64,000 nt of DNA from Ruminococcus sp. (GTDB lineage: Bacteria; Bacillota_A; Clostridia; Oscillospirales; Ruminococcaceae): assembly GCF_016283395.1 (NCBI RefSeq), contig NZ_JAEEMU010000036.1, forward strand, positions 62,001 through 126,000, given 5' to 3'. Under the pieces are notes generated by a model that saw nothing but the letters and a program-made list of their open reading frames with translations, did no database searches and was not told where the DNA came from. This document shows, piece by piece, positions 34,758-43,619 of this stretch. Every line of letters begins with the position of its first letter. The first letter of the stretch is position 1. Both the position numbers and the translations under genes were made by a program.

Positions 34758-37700
34758 ATGAAAACCAGAATGAAAAGTCGTAGTATTGCGGGAATACTAT
34801 GTCTTGGTATGATGCTGCAATCAGCTTCATACCTTCCTGCAAGCGCTGATGCAAACGCACAGGTAACGTTCAACGAGGTCTGCTCAAAAAACACAACATA
34901 TCGTGCAGCAGACGGGGGATGTTATGATTGGGTCGAGTTGTACAACAGCGGCAAGACAGAAGCTGATATTTCGGGATGGGGGCTTACAGACAAAGAAAAA
35001 GATCTGTACAAGTATGTATTTCCCGACGGCACAAAAATCCCAGCAGAGGGAAGATTGATTGTTTTCTGTGACAGTGATGCGGCAGTAAACAACAGCAGTA
35101 TCGCTCCATTTGGCCTTTCAGCATCGGGCGAAACTCTTTTACTGTCAGATCCAAGCGGAAATTCGGTCAGCACAATTACATTCGGTTCTCTTGCAGAGAA
35201 CACATCATTCGGTCAATATCCTGAGGGAAGCGGGCAGTTCTACACATTAAGCTGTACTCCTGACCAGAAAAATAAAGAACCCGAGGGATCAAATGCTGTA
35301 CATGCACCTTCTTTCTCACATGACAGCGGTTTTTATGACAGCAGTTTTAAACTTACACTTACAGCCGATGAGGGCTGTGACATTTACTATACAACAGACG
35401 GCAGTGATCCTGTATACGGCTCTGAAAAGTATACCGAGCCGCTTACTATCAATGATATGACAGATACAAAGAACCGTCTTAGCTCACGTACGGATATAGT
35501 TCCAAACGGTACAGATGCACCACGCGGAAATGTTGATAAAGCAGCTGTTATAAGAGCTGTTGCCGTTGACAGTCAGGGACGTGCAAGTGAGTATATCACA
35601 AAGACCTATCTGATAGGCAAGACAAATTCAGGCTACTACAAGAATATGAAGGTCGTATCTCTCGTTACAGACCCTGCCAATCTCTTTGACCGCGACAAGG
35701 GTATATATTGTCTTGGCAGAGTTTTTGACGAGAATAAGAACAATGGTGCAAGGAATCCTTGGGAATTCCGTGCAAATTACAGCATGAAGGGCAAGGAATG
35801 GGAACGTCCTGCAAGCTTCACTATGTTTGAAAACGGCGAAAAGGTGATCGAGCAGAATGTTGGTATACGTATCAAAGGCGCTTTTTCAAGATCACTCGCT
35901 CAGAAGAGTTTCAACGTTTATACACGCCAGGAATACGGTGCAGCTGAATTTGACTACGATTTCTTCTCCGGTAAGGCTGTAAAAGCCAAAAACGGCAAGT
36001 CAATCAAGAAATTTGATGGTATCGTACTCCGTAACGGCGGAAACGATAATTCTGGAGCTTTCTTCCGTGACAGCATCAACCAGAATCTTGTTACAGACAG
36101 GTCATTCGCTTATCAGGCAACGTCAGAATGTATCGTATTGCTCGACGGCGAATTCTGGGGTATTTATCAGATACTCGAAAAGAACAGCACAAGCTATCTC
36201 AGCGATCATTACGGAGTAAAGAAAAGTGATATTGCTGTTGTAAAGAACGGCGGTCTTGAGGAAGGCACCGATAAGGATCTTAGCGATTGGCGCAATTTAT
36301 GCAACGCAGCTGCAAACGGTAATATGTCTTATGAAGAATTCTGCGATAAAGTCGATATACAGAGCTTCATAGACTATTTTGCAGCTCAGATATACTGGGC
36401 AAACGCAGACTGGCCTCAGAACAACTTCAGTGCATGGCGCTCAAGAGTTGTTGATGAGACAAATCCGTATTCAGACGGCAAATGGAGAATGATGCTCTTT
36501 GATACAGAATCAGGACAGGGACTCTACGGTACTGAGGACAAATCCTATTCCGCAGACTGCTTCAGACGTATCCGCGAAAGCAACAGCCAGCTTGCAAGAG
36601 TATTCAACGGACTTCTTAATTATGAACGCTTCAGACATAAGTTCGCAAGAACTATGATGGATCTTATTAATACCGACTTTGAACCTAACAGAGTCAAAGA
36701 AGTTATCAATAGTTACAGATACAAATACAAGCAGCAGGTTGCTGATACATTTGCACGTTTCCATTCGGGAAGCCTGTCAGGTTCAAATGGTGAAAGACGC
36801 TTTGAGGGTGATATGAACACTGTTACCGAGTTCTACACTCAGAGACCGGCGGTTGCAGAGCGTACTACAAAATCTGCTATGAGAATTTCTTCCGACACAC
36901 GCAAGCTTACCATAGTCAATTCTGCTGACAGCGGAAGTATATTGCTGAATTCTCTTGATCTCGGAAATGTAAGCAGCTGGAGCGGAAAATATCATTCAGA
37001 TTACGATATATACATCAAGGCTCTTCCTGTTGAAGGACGTTCTTTCTCATATTGGAAGATAAACAATGCCCATATCACAAACGGAGATACTACTACCCAG
37101 TCTATCAAGATAAAGCTTGACGGCAACGCAACAGTAGAAGCTGTCTATAGAAACAGCAATGAGCCTGCACCTGTGATTGAAACTAAAACAACTACTACTC
37201 AGACAACGATCAAAACTACTACTTCAACTACTACGACAACAAAGCCTGTAGTGACACCTTCCAAGAGTGAAGTGAAGTATCAGGTGTTCAATGAAGGACT
37301 CACATGGGAGGACGCAAAGTCATACTGTGAGAGTTTAGGCGGTCACCTCGCTGTAATTACATCCGAGAGTGAGCAGGCTGAAGTATTAAAGGCTATCAAC
37401 GCCCAGTCTTCATCAAAGCCGTTTTACTGGTTAGGCGCAAGCCGCGGTGATGACGGTAACTTCAGTTGGGTAACAGGAGAAAAGCTTAGCTATACCAGCT
37501 GGGAAAAAGGAAAACCCGATAATTACGGAGGCCGTGAGCATTATATGATCCTAATGAAGGATAATGGAAAATGGGATGATAATGAGCTTACAGGCTGGGC
37601 AAATAATATTGATAACATGGGATTTGTCTGCGAATGGGATTCAGTTTCCGTGCCTTCACAGACAAATAACGGAAAAACAAACACAACTACTTCAAATTTC

Positions 37701-38297
37701 TCATTCAAGTCCGGAATTATTTCACTCAGCAAGGTAATACAGGCTGAGGCATTCGATATAAAGTCAGGTATCGACACAGAAAACTGCTCTGAGGGCGGTC
37801 TTGACGTAGCATATACCGAGAATAATGACTATATCGGATTCAAGAGTGTTGACCTTACGGGCGTTAAGAACATTGACTTCCGTATCGGTTCAAACGGTGC
37901 AAGAGCACAGCTTGAGATACGCGTTGATGATCCTAACGGCAATGTCATAGGCAGAATGGATATCAAGAGCTCAGGCGGCTGGCAGAACTGGAACACTCAG
38001 GCTTGCTCGATACAGGAGACCAACGGCAAGCACGATATCTACTTCAAGTTTGTTGGCGGAGACGGTTATCTCTACAATATCAACTGGTGGAGAACAGACA
38101 AGCGTGATGAGAATTACGCTCTCGGCGACCTTAACGGAGACGGAACAGTTGATATCTATGACCTTTGCAGCATGAAAAAAGCAATTGTAAACGGTGATGT
38201 GAAGAATTTCAGTGCAGCAGACATGAACGGTGATGATGTTATCAACGAAGCTGATCTTGAACTGCTCAGAAACTTCATCAAGGGCGACTGCAAGTGA
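34758..38297 (+). CDS. Secreted lamin-tail - CotH - C-type lectin - CBM6/35-like - dockerin protein
   Basis: 1179 residues. Signal peptide (about 1-31). Lamin-tail-like domain (about 34-150; VTFNEVCSKN, DWVELYN, ISGWGLTD). Chitobiase-C-like strand pair (about 185-235; CDIYYTTDGSDPVYG). CotH kinase-like domain (about 290-640; GIRIKGAFSR, LLDGEFWGIYQILEKNS, WRMMLFDTESGQG). A repeat domain and Thr linker follow, then a C-type lectin domain (about 835-955; TWEDAKSYCESLGGHLAVITS, GKWDDNE, GFVCEW), a CBM6/35-like module (about 975-1110; QAEAFDIKSG, NINWW) and a dockerin (about 1117-1176; DLNGDGTVDIYD, DMNGDDVINEAD). CotH domains occur in cellulosomal proteins; here binding of glycans or proteins is likely and kinase activity is unproven. 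GAGGTGGAG precedes the ATG. Confidence 0.92.
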   Translation: MKTRMKSRSIAGILCLGMMLQSASYLPASADANAQVTFNEVCSKNTTYRAADGGCYDWVELYNSGKTEADISGWGLTDKEKDLYKYVFPDGTKIPAEGRLIVFCDSDAAVNNSSIAPFGLSASGETLLLSDPSGNSVSTITFGSLAENTSFGQYPEGSGQFYTLSCTPDQKNKEPEGSNAVHAPSFSHDSGFYDSSFKLTLTADEGCDIYYTTDGSDPVYGSEKYTEPLTINDMTDTKNRLSSRTDIVPNGTDAPRGNVDKAAVIRAVAVDSQGRASEYITKTYLIGKTNSGYYKNMKVVSLVTDPANLFDRDKGIYCLGRVFDENKNNGARNPWEFRANYSMKGKEWERPASFTMFENGEKVIEQNVGIRIKGAFSRSLAQKSFNVYTRQEYGAAEFDYDFFSGKAVKAKNGKSIKKFDGIVLRNGGNDNSGAFFRDSINQNLVTDRSFAYQATSECIVLLDGEFWGIYQILEKNSTSYLSDHYGVKKSDIAVVKNGGLEEGTDKDLSDWRNLCNAAANGNMSYEEFCDKVDIQSFIDYFAAQIYWANADWPQNNFSAWRSRVVDETNPYSDGKWRMMLFDTESGQGLYGTEDKSYSADCFRRIRESNSQLARVFNGLLNYERFRHKFARTMMDLINTDFEPNRVKEVINSYRYKYKQQVADTFARFHSGSLSGSNGERRFEGDMNTVTEFYTQRPAVAERTTKSAMRISSDTRKLTIVNSADSGSILLNSLDLGNVSSWSGKYHSDYDIYIKALPVEGRSFSYWKINNAHITNGDTTTQSIKIKLDGNATVEAVYRNSNEPAPVIETKTTTTQTTIKTTTSTTTTTKPVVTPSKSEVKYQVFNEGLTWEDAKSYCESLGGHLAVITSESEQAEVLKAINAQSSSKPFYWLGASRGDDGNFSWVTGEKLSYTSWEKGKPDNYGGREHYMILMKDNGKWDDNELTGWANNIDNMGFVCEWDSVSVPSQTNNGKTNTTTSNFSFKSGIISLSKVIQAEAFDIKSGIDTENCSEGGLDVAYTENNDYIGFKSVDLTGVKNIDFRIGSNGARAQLEIRVDDPNGNVIGRMDIKSSGGWQNWNTQACSIQETNGKHDIYFKFVGGDGYLYNINWWRTDKRDENYALGDLNGDGTVDIYDLCSMKKAIVNGDVKNFSAADMNGDDVINEADLELLRNFIKGDCK

Positions 38298-38362
38298 TAC
38301 GTCCTTAATAAAAGCCGCAAGGCAATATTATATAAGCTTGCTTCTGAATAAAATATAGTAAG

Positions 38363-38408
38363 CCAAACACCTGTCTTTAGCAGTTATCTGCTTTAGGCAG
38401 GTGTTTGG
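38363..38408 (+). terminator. Hairpin after the CotH gene
   Basis: CCAAACACCTG (38363-38373) and CAGGTGTTTGG (38398-38408) with an inner AGCAG/CTGCT stem. The T tract is weak, so termination efficiency is uncertain. Confidence 0.6.
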
Positions 38409-38456
38409 TTTATAGGGGGATTTTTTGAGCTTTAAAAAAATTTTTTGAAAAAGCTA

Positions 38457-38485
38457 TTGACAAATGAAAAATAAGGTGGTAATAT
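38457..38485 (+). promoter_or_regulatory. Promoter of the GntR-ABC operon
   Basis: TTGACA at 38457-38462, 17-bp spacer, TAATAT at 38480-38485; start near 38492. Confidence 0.8.
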
Positions 38486-38499
38486 ATAGGTGTAATAAC

Positions 38500-38520
38500 T
38501 GTACTATTCGACATAGTACA
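38500..38520. promoter_or_regulatory. GntR/YtrA-type operator candidate
   Basis: TGTACTAT-TCGAC-ATAGTACA, a perfect 8-bp inverted repeat just after the predicted transcription start and 24 bp before the regulator ATG. Placement downstream of the promoter suits autorepression by the adjacent GntR protein. Confidence 0.7.
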
Positions 38521-38543
38521 CGTGATACAGAAAGGAGATGCCT

Positions 38544-38918
38544 ATGTTTTCTGTTGACCTGACAAGCAGGACTCCGATATACGAGCAGATATATCAGAAG
38601 ATAGTCGGGCTTATTCTCAGCGGTGTGCTTACCGAGAATGAACAGCTCCCCAGTGTAAGAAGTCTTGCAAAGTCCACAGGTGTTAATCCTAATACAGTTG
38701 CCAAAGCTTATCAGGAGCTTGAACGGAACAGAGTTATATACTCTGTCCCGGGTAGAGGAAGCTTCATATCCGCACAGAATTTTGATGAATTTCGTAAAAA
38801 AGCGTTGACGGATTTTGATAATGCAGTAAATGAAGCTTTCAATAAGGGAATATCTCCTGAGGATCTGAAAGTAAGGATAGAAACACTGTATATTTCTTAC
38901 GGAAAGGAGCAAGAATAA
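38544..38918 (+). CDS. GntR-family (YtrA-type) transcriptional regulator
   Basis: A 124-residue protein with a winged-helix DNA-binding domain (about 1-70; PIYEQIYQKIVGLILSG, LPSVRSLAKSTGVNPNTVAKAYQELE) and only a short helical tail, the YtrA subfamily layout, which usually represses an adjacent ABC transporter operon. The start at 38544 is used because AAAGGAG abuts the upstream ATG at 38538. The stop TAA overlaps the ATPase ATG by one base. A perfect palindrome at 38500-38520 is the probable operator. Confidence 0.9.
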   Translation: MFSVDLTSRTPIYEQIYQKIVGLILSGVLTENEQLPSVRSLAKSTGVNPNTVAKAYQELERNRVIYSVPGRGSFISAQNFDEFRKKALTDFDNAVNEAFNKGISPEDLKVRIETLYISYGKEQE

Positions 38919-39850
38919 TGATAGAACTAAAAAATACAGTAAAAAAATTCGACGGCTTTACAGCTCTTGATGAAGTTGACCTGCGCATCGAAAAAGGAAC
39001 TGCCTTTGGTCTGCTCGGCTCCAACGGTGCAGGAAAATCCACTATACTACGTCTTGTTTCGGGTATTTATTCAGCGGATTCGGGAGAGGTGCTCGTTGAC
39101 GGAGAAAGCGTTTATGATAATGTAGATGCAAAGCAGAAGATATTTTTCATAAATGACGAGACCGTTCAGTTCGGAAGCTTTACACTTAAAAAGCTGAAAA
39201 ACTATTATAAGGATTTCTACCCGTCTTTTTCGGAGGAGATCTTTGAATCGCTGCGCAAAAAGACAGGACTCCCACTCGACAAGAAGATAAACACCTTTTC
39301 AAAGGGCATGAAGCGTCAGGCAATAGTAATAATAGGGCTTGCCTGCCGTACCGATTATCTTCTGCTTGATGAAGCGTTTGACGGACTTGATCCCACTATG
39401 CGTATTATTGTCAAGAAAATGCTTGTCGATGCAATGCTTGACCGTCAGCTGACAACAATAATCTCTTCTCATAACCTCAAAGAGATAAACGAGGTATGCG
39501 ACACAGCTGCACTTCTTCACAATGGAAAGATAGTATTCTCCCGTGATATAGATGATATAAAGGGCAGCATACATAAGATACAGGTGGTATTCAACAAGAA
39601 TGAAGACGGCTCTGTGGTCAATTATACAGAGGAGGATTTTGTTCAGGAGGGTATCGAGATACTTCACTATGAGCAGAGCCAGAGTATATGCTTCATAATC
39701 GCAAAGGGTGACATTGATGCTATAAAGGCATCTCTGCTTTCAAAGCACCCGATGCTCACAGAGGTCATACCGCTCACACTTGAAGAAATATTTATCTATG
39801 AACTGGAGGTGCTCGGCTATGACAGCAGCGACAACAACGACGGCGAATAA
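38918..39850 (+). CDS. ABC transporter ATP-binding protein (YtrB-like)
   Basis: A 310-residue ATPase with Walker A GSNGAGKST, signature FSKGMKRQ in place of LSGGQ, Walker B YLLLDEAFDGLD and a switch His in SSHNL. The C-terminal 90 residues carry a regulatory extension typical of the CcmA/YtrB-like exporters. It overlaps the regulator upstream by 1 nt and the permease downstream by 32 nt, so the three genes form one unit. The transported compound is unknown; YtrABC-type systems often respond to wall-active antibiotics. Confidence 0.92.
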   Translation: MIELKNTVKKFDGFTALDEVDLRIEKGTAFGLLGSNGAGKSTILRLVSGIYSADSGEVLVDGESVYDNVDAKQKIFFINDETVQFGSFTLKKLKNYYKDFYPSFSEEIFESLRKKTGLPLDKKINTFSKGMKRQAIVIIGLACRTDYLLLDEAFDGLDPTMRIIVKKMLVDAMLDRQLTTIISSHNLKEINEVCDTAALLHNGKIVFSRDIDDIKGSIHKIQVVFNKNEDGSVVNYTEEDFVQEGIEILHYEQSQSICFIIAKGDIDAIKASLLSKHPMLTEVIPLTLEEIFIYELEVLGYDSSDNNDGE

Positions 39851-42158
39851 AAAGAAAGGAATGTTCGCTCTGCGCTTCAAAAGCAAGTTCTCTGAGGATA
39901 TGAAGCTGTTTATCACAAACCTTGTATTTCAGCTTCTATGTCTCCCTGTTGTTGTGGGAGTCTTTCTGAGAGAGCTGTATTTTGAAAACAATAAAATTGA
40001 CGGTGATGATTCGGTATTAGCACTGTTTATAATGATAGCCGCCATCGCGTTGTGCCTGAGTGTCGCAATGGGAATTGTGATACCTATGATGAATTTCCGA
40101 TATCTTTACAACAAATCCCTTGTTGACATGAACTATTCACTGCCACTCAGCAACCGTCAGCGTTTCTTTGCGGATTTCTTTGCAGGACTTGCAACATATA
40201 TAATCCCTGTTTGTATCGGAGTTATCATAGCAGGAGCAGAACTGCTCATAGGCTCATGTTTCGTTGAAATAAAGGAACTGTCTGATTTGATCTGCACGGC
40301 AACACAGCTGGGATCGATTGTGGTCGCAGGAATGATAATGCTTTATACCCTGTCGGTATTCGCAATAACCTTTGCAGGCAGTACGTTTGAAGCTATTTTC
40401 AGTATCGCAGCCGTAAATATAATGATACCCACATTTATTTACTTTACATGGATGAACATTGTAAATGCCGCACATTTCGGACTCAACGGCAATTCTATCA
40501 CAAGGAACTATACTTTCTTTACAACAAGTCCCATAGGCGTTTTTGGGTATATAATATATGCCGATGACAAGGGCATTTTTGCCGGACGAGGTGACAGTTC
40601 TTCGTTTACCGATACACTGGTAAATTCCATGTATCTGAATTTTATGGTAAGGGCACTTTTGTTCATGGCTGTGCTTGTTTTAGTGACATTTCTTTTATAT
40701 AAGCACCGCAAGGCAGAGGACGTTTCAAAGCCCTATGTTTACAAGGCATTTTATTACATTATAATGTCCGTTGCAGTTTACTGCGTTTTCTCAATGATAA
40801 ATATGATGAACATTTCAGGCGGATTTATTGCAGCCATTGTCATAAGCGGCATAATCTGGTTCGTTATGGAAGTCATCAGCAGAAGAGGCTTCAAACGCTT
40901 CTGGACTGCTGTTGTAAGCTTTGCGGCAGCAAGTGCGGCAGTTATGTGTATTATCAAGGTGATCGACCTGACCGACGGACTGGGCAGAGCAAAGGTGATA
41001 CCTTCGAAGTCATCTGTCATTGATGTAGAGATAGATATATGGGGAGACAGCGATGCATTAAGAGAGAACAGAACATTCCATGACGAAAAGCTGATAAAAG
41101 ATGTGATGAAGCTCAATAAGGAGCTTGTTGACCGTCATTTTGAACCCGATAAGTATGAGTATGAAATGTCAGGGCTTAACGTATCAAACTATTGGGAAGA
41201 TGTAGCAGCAGCGTCCACTATCGGCAATTCAAAGGATCCCATGTACCGTTTTGACGAGGTCACAATAAGAATGACATATTATACAAGAAGCGGTTCTGCG
41301 ATCATCAGACAGTATACTATCCCGACAGAGATGCTCACGGAATTATACTGTGATATGTATACAAGTGAAGAGTACGCCAAGCAGGTATCGGGAGAGATAT
41401 TCCGCAATAGTCTGAGATCTTATTCAAATAATTTTGATTATATGGAAAATCCCGAAGATGCAGAATATTGCTTATTCTATTTCAGAGACAAGCTTGGAGC
41501 TTCACAGTCCAAACAGTTTTCATTGGAAGAGGGAAAAGAACTTGCTGAGGCTCTGCGTAAGGACATGGCTTCGATGAGTGTTGAGGAGCTTAAAAACTCA
41601 GAGTTTTATTGCGAGCTTGAAGGACAGACTATCAATTCTGCCTGCGTAAATACTGTTAAGTTCTTTGAAGATCATAATGTCAAATACAAAAAGACTTCTG
41701 AGGAACTGGCAGAAGAAATAGATACTTATTCCAATTATCTCATGATAACAAGAAATATCGAGTATGTTTTCCCTATAGTGCTGATAAAAGGTGCGAACTA
41801 TGAGAATTATTATGATCTGTACACGGACAATGATGCCAATTACGTAAAAAACTATTTAGGAAAGTATTATAAGCTTGACTCCATACTCAGTCTTAACACC
41901 AGAAGGCGATCAGGCAGTATGGGGTATAACGATAAGCATATTGAGATAGAGGATAAAAAAGCCATCGAAGCACTCTTTGATATAGCAGTTCCTGTAATTA
42001 CAGGTGAAAAGGTACTGGCAGAGATCGGCTACAACGATGTTGCACTTTATATCAAGGACGAACCTGGCAATAGCGAGATAATCGAAAATGCAATAAACGC
42101 CATGAAGATATACACTAACAGCGGCGAGTATTCTTCAGATTATATCGAGTTCAGATAA
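39819..42158 (+). CDS. ABC transporter permease with large C-terminal domain (YtrC-like, DUF6449-type)
   Basis: A 779-residue protein. The start at 39819 lies inside the ATPase gene and is chosen for GGAGGTG 9 nt upstream. About ten membrane helices occupy residues 25-395 (first near 32-52, last near 370-390). A large hydrophilic, acidic C-terminal region of about 385 residues follows. This fused layout matches YtrC/YtrD-like permeases, where the tail is extracytoplasmic. It is last in the GntR operon and followed by a bidirectional terminator. Confidence 0.82.
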   Translation: MTAATTTTANKKKGMFALRFKSKFSEDMKLFITNLVFQLLCLPVVVGVFLRELYFENNKIDGDDSVLALFIMIAAIALCLSVAMGIVIPMMNFRYLYNKSLVDMNYSLPLSNRQRFFADFFAGLATYIIPVCIGVIIAGAELLIGSCFVEIKELSDLICTATQLGSIVVAGMIMLYTLSVFAITFAGSTFEAIFSIAAVNIMIPTFIYFTWMNIVNAAHFGLNGNSITRNYTFFTTSPIGVFGYIIYADDKGIFAGRGDSSSFTDTLVNSMYLNFMVRALLFMAVLVLVTFLLYKHRKAEDVSKPYVYKAFYYIIMSVAVYCVFSMINMMNISGGFIAAIVISGIIWFVMEVISRRGFKRFWTAVVSFAAASAAVMCIIKVIDLTDGLGRAKVIPSKSSVIDVEIDIWGDSDALRENRTFHDEKLIKDVMKLNKELVDRHFEPDKYEYEMSGLNVSNYWEDVAAASTIGNSKDPMYRFDEVTIRMTYYTRSGSAIIRQYTIPTEMLTELYCDMYTSEEYAKQVSGEIFRNSLRSYSNNFDYMENPEDAEYCLFYFRDKLGASQSKQFSLEEGKELAEALRKDMASMSVEELKNSEFYCELEGQTINSACVNTVKFFEDHNVKYKKTSEELAEEIDTYSNYLMITRNIEYVFPIVLIKGANYENYYDLYTDNDANYVKNYLGKYYKLDSILSLNTRRRSGSMGYNDKHIEIEDKKAIEALFDIAVPVITGEKVLAEIGYNDVALYIKDEPGNSEIIENAINAMKIYTNSGEYSSDYIEFR

Positions 42159-42180
42159 CCTCGATCTTCTTAAAAAAATA

Positions 42181-42213
42181 TGAAAGAAGCCCCTTTTAAA
42201 GGGGCTTCTTTCA
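42181..42213. terminator. Bidirectional intrinsic terminator
   Basis: A 33-nt perfect palindrome centred at 42197. AGAAGCCCC and GGGGCTTCT arms are flanked by AAAG/CTTT, giving T-rich tails in both directions. It separates convergent genes. Confidence 0.9.
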
Positions 42214-42229
42214 GTAAATGCTAATATTA

Positions 42230-43156
42230 TTAAAATCCGTCTTTCCAGCGGCGTATCTCGTCTTTGCTGAACGGAAATGCCCCTGTTACAAATAGATCCT
42301 TTTTCAGATATTCCTGCGTAAACCATGGAGTCTCCTCTCTGCCCTCTGTCCTTGTCAGTATATGGAAGCATACGGCAGGGATAAAACTCTCTCCTATGAG
42401 ATAGCATTTTTCACCTTTCTCATTTACCGCTTCATCGACTATCAGGACGACATGAGTATCATCGCATATGATATCTCCGACACGGATATCATCGGGTGAT
42501 ATCACTTCCGATTCTTTTTGCAGAGAGAGCGTACCTGCATAATTCATTACCTCCTTGAGGTAGTTCCTGTACTGCTGTTCGCTGTTATCGGGAAGTGCGG
42601 CAGGTATCTCACAGGAGAAATCGCCTAATACAAACATTCTCTTTCCTTTGCGCCAGCGGTTATAATCGCAGACATCACCGTTTGAAAACTGAAATGATAT
42701 CTTGTCATACTGCTTGTTCTCATAAAAATAATCGCTGTAAAGTCTTATTATACTGTCAGCGCACTGCTGATATCCTTCATCGCCGAGACTTATATCAAAT
42801 ATCGCGGCAACGTATGAGTAATCCATTGTCGTTCCGTCATATACTGGGAGTTTCGTATTGTCGGGAAGAAGCGGATATTTACGCAGATACTCGGTGAAGC
42901 TTCCTTCCTTTGCAGGAACACGTTCATAGCCTTCGGGCGGAAGTATCCTTGTTTCAAGCGTTGTACCCGAGGGTTCGATGCACTGTATATCTGAGATCCT
43001 GTTTGCAGGCTCTATGGTAAGCTTTGCAGCCTTCCATTTAGGATTTACACGGAAATAAACAGCAGCAAGCAAGGCTGCGATAACGATCAGGAAAAAGACG
43101 ATGCGAAAACGTTTTCTCCCTTTTGTTTTTTCCGAAATTACTTTTTCATTTCCCAT
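42230..43156 (-). CDS. DUF4846 domain-containing membrane-anchored protein
   Basis: A 308-residue protein with a basic cytoplasmic tail, one membrane helix (about 18-37) and an extracytoplasmic domain (about 70-300). Motifs PEGYERVPAKEGSFTEYLRKYPL, YDGTTMDYSYVAAIFDI and GDICDDTHVVLIVDEA-type strands match DUF4846, a family of unknown function found in Firmicutes and Bacteroidetes. AAGGAG precedes the ATG. The gene is single, with no partner suggesting a role. Confidence 0.8.
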   Translation of the reverse strand: MGNEKVISEKTKGRKRFRIVFFLIVIAALLAAVYFRVNPKWKAAKLTIEPANRISDIQCIEPSGTTLETRILPPEGYERVPAKEGSFTEYLRKYPLLPDNTKLPVYDGTTMDYSYVAAIFDISLGDEGYQQCADSIIRLYSDYFYENKQYDKISFQFSNGDVCDYNRWRKGKRMFVLGDFSCEIPAALPDNSEQQYRNYLKEVMNYAGTLSLQKESEVISPDDIRVGDIICDDTHVVLIVDEAVNEKGEKCYLIGESFIPAVCFHILTRTEGREETPWFTQEYLKKDLFVTGAFPFSKDEIRRWKDGF

Positions 43157-43292
43157 AATTATCTCCTTACCGGTTTCTCCGCAGGACTTTTAAGCAGCAG
43201 AGATATATTTTTTTCTCTTTATAAAATATACCATAATTAAGCCCGAAAAACAAGCTTTTCAGGTAATATTCAAAAAAATTTCAGGATAGGTA

Positions 43293-43321
43293 TTGACAAA
43301 TGATTTTTTATGTGATATAAT
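43293..43321 (+). promoter_or_regulatory. sigma-A promoter of the T-box leader
   Basis: TTGACA at 43293-43298, 17-bp spacer, TATAAT at 43316-43321; transcription start predicted near 43328. Confidence 0.85.
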
Positions 43322-43327
43322 CCAAAC

Positions 43328-43599
43328 ATAAGCTATGAGGAAGACAAGCAAAGTATTGCCAATGTCTACAGAGAGCCGACGGGTGGTGCGAGTCGGTGAT
43401 AAGCAGTGCTGTGTATCCCTTCTGAGCCGGAATGCTGAAATTTTTCAGTAAGCGTTCCCGTGAGTCTGCGTCAATGAATAGGGCTTGTTAGAGTCTGAAG
43501 TGGTGTTACGCAATAGCGGCACAATTTGAGTGGTACCGCGGGTAATCAAGTATTGATACTCGTCTCAAAGAAAAATCTTTGAGACGAGTTTTTATTTTA
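43328..43599 (+). promoter_or_regulatory. T-box riboswitch leader of the acyl-CoA ligase
   Basis: The canonical parts are in order. There is an AGTA S-turn motif (about 43354) in Stem I, and the Stem I tip AGAGAGCCGACGGGTGGTGC (about 43381-43400), with CTTCTGAGCC closing Stem I (about 43419). The T-box core GAGTGGTACCGCGG (about 43529-43542) contains the TGG that pairs with uncharged tRNA NCCA. A terminator follows with a 14-bp stem, ACTCGTCTCAAAGA (43558-43571) and TCTTTGAGACGAGT (43576-43589), then a T tract. The specifier must lie in GTATCC just before CTTCTGAG; GTA (Val), TAT (Tyr) and ATC (Ile) are possible and I cannot decide by eye. Confidence 0.95.
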
Positions 43600-43619
43600 T
43601 TAAAAAAGGAGCGATTATT

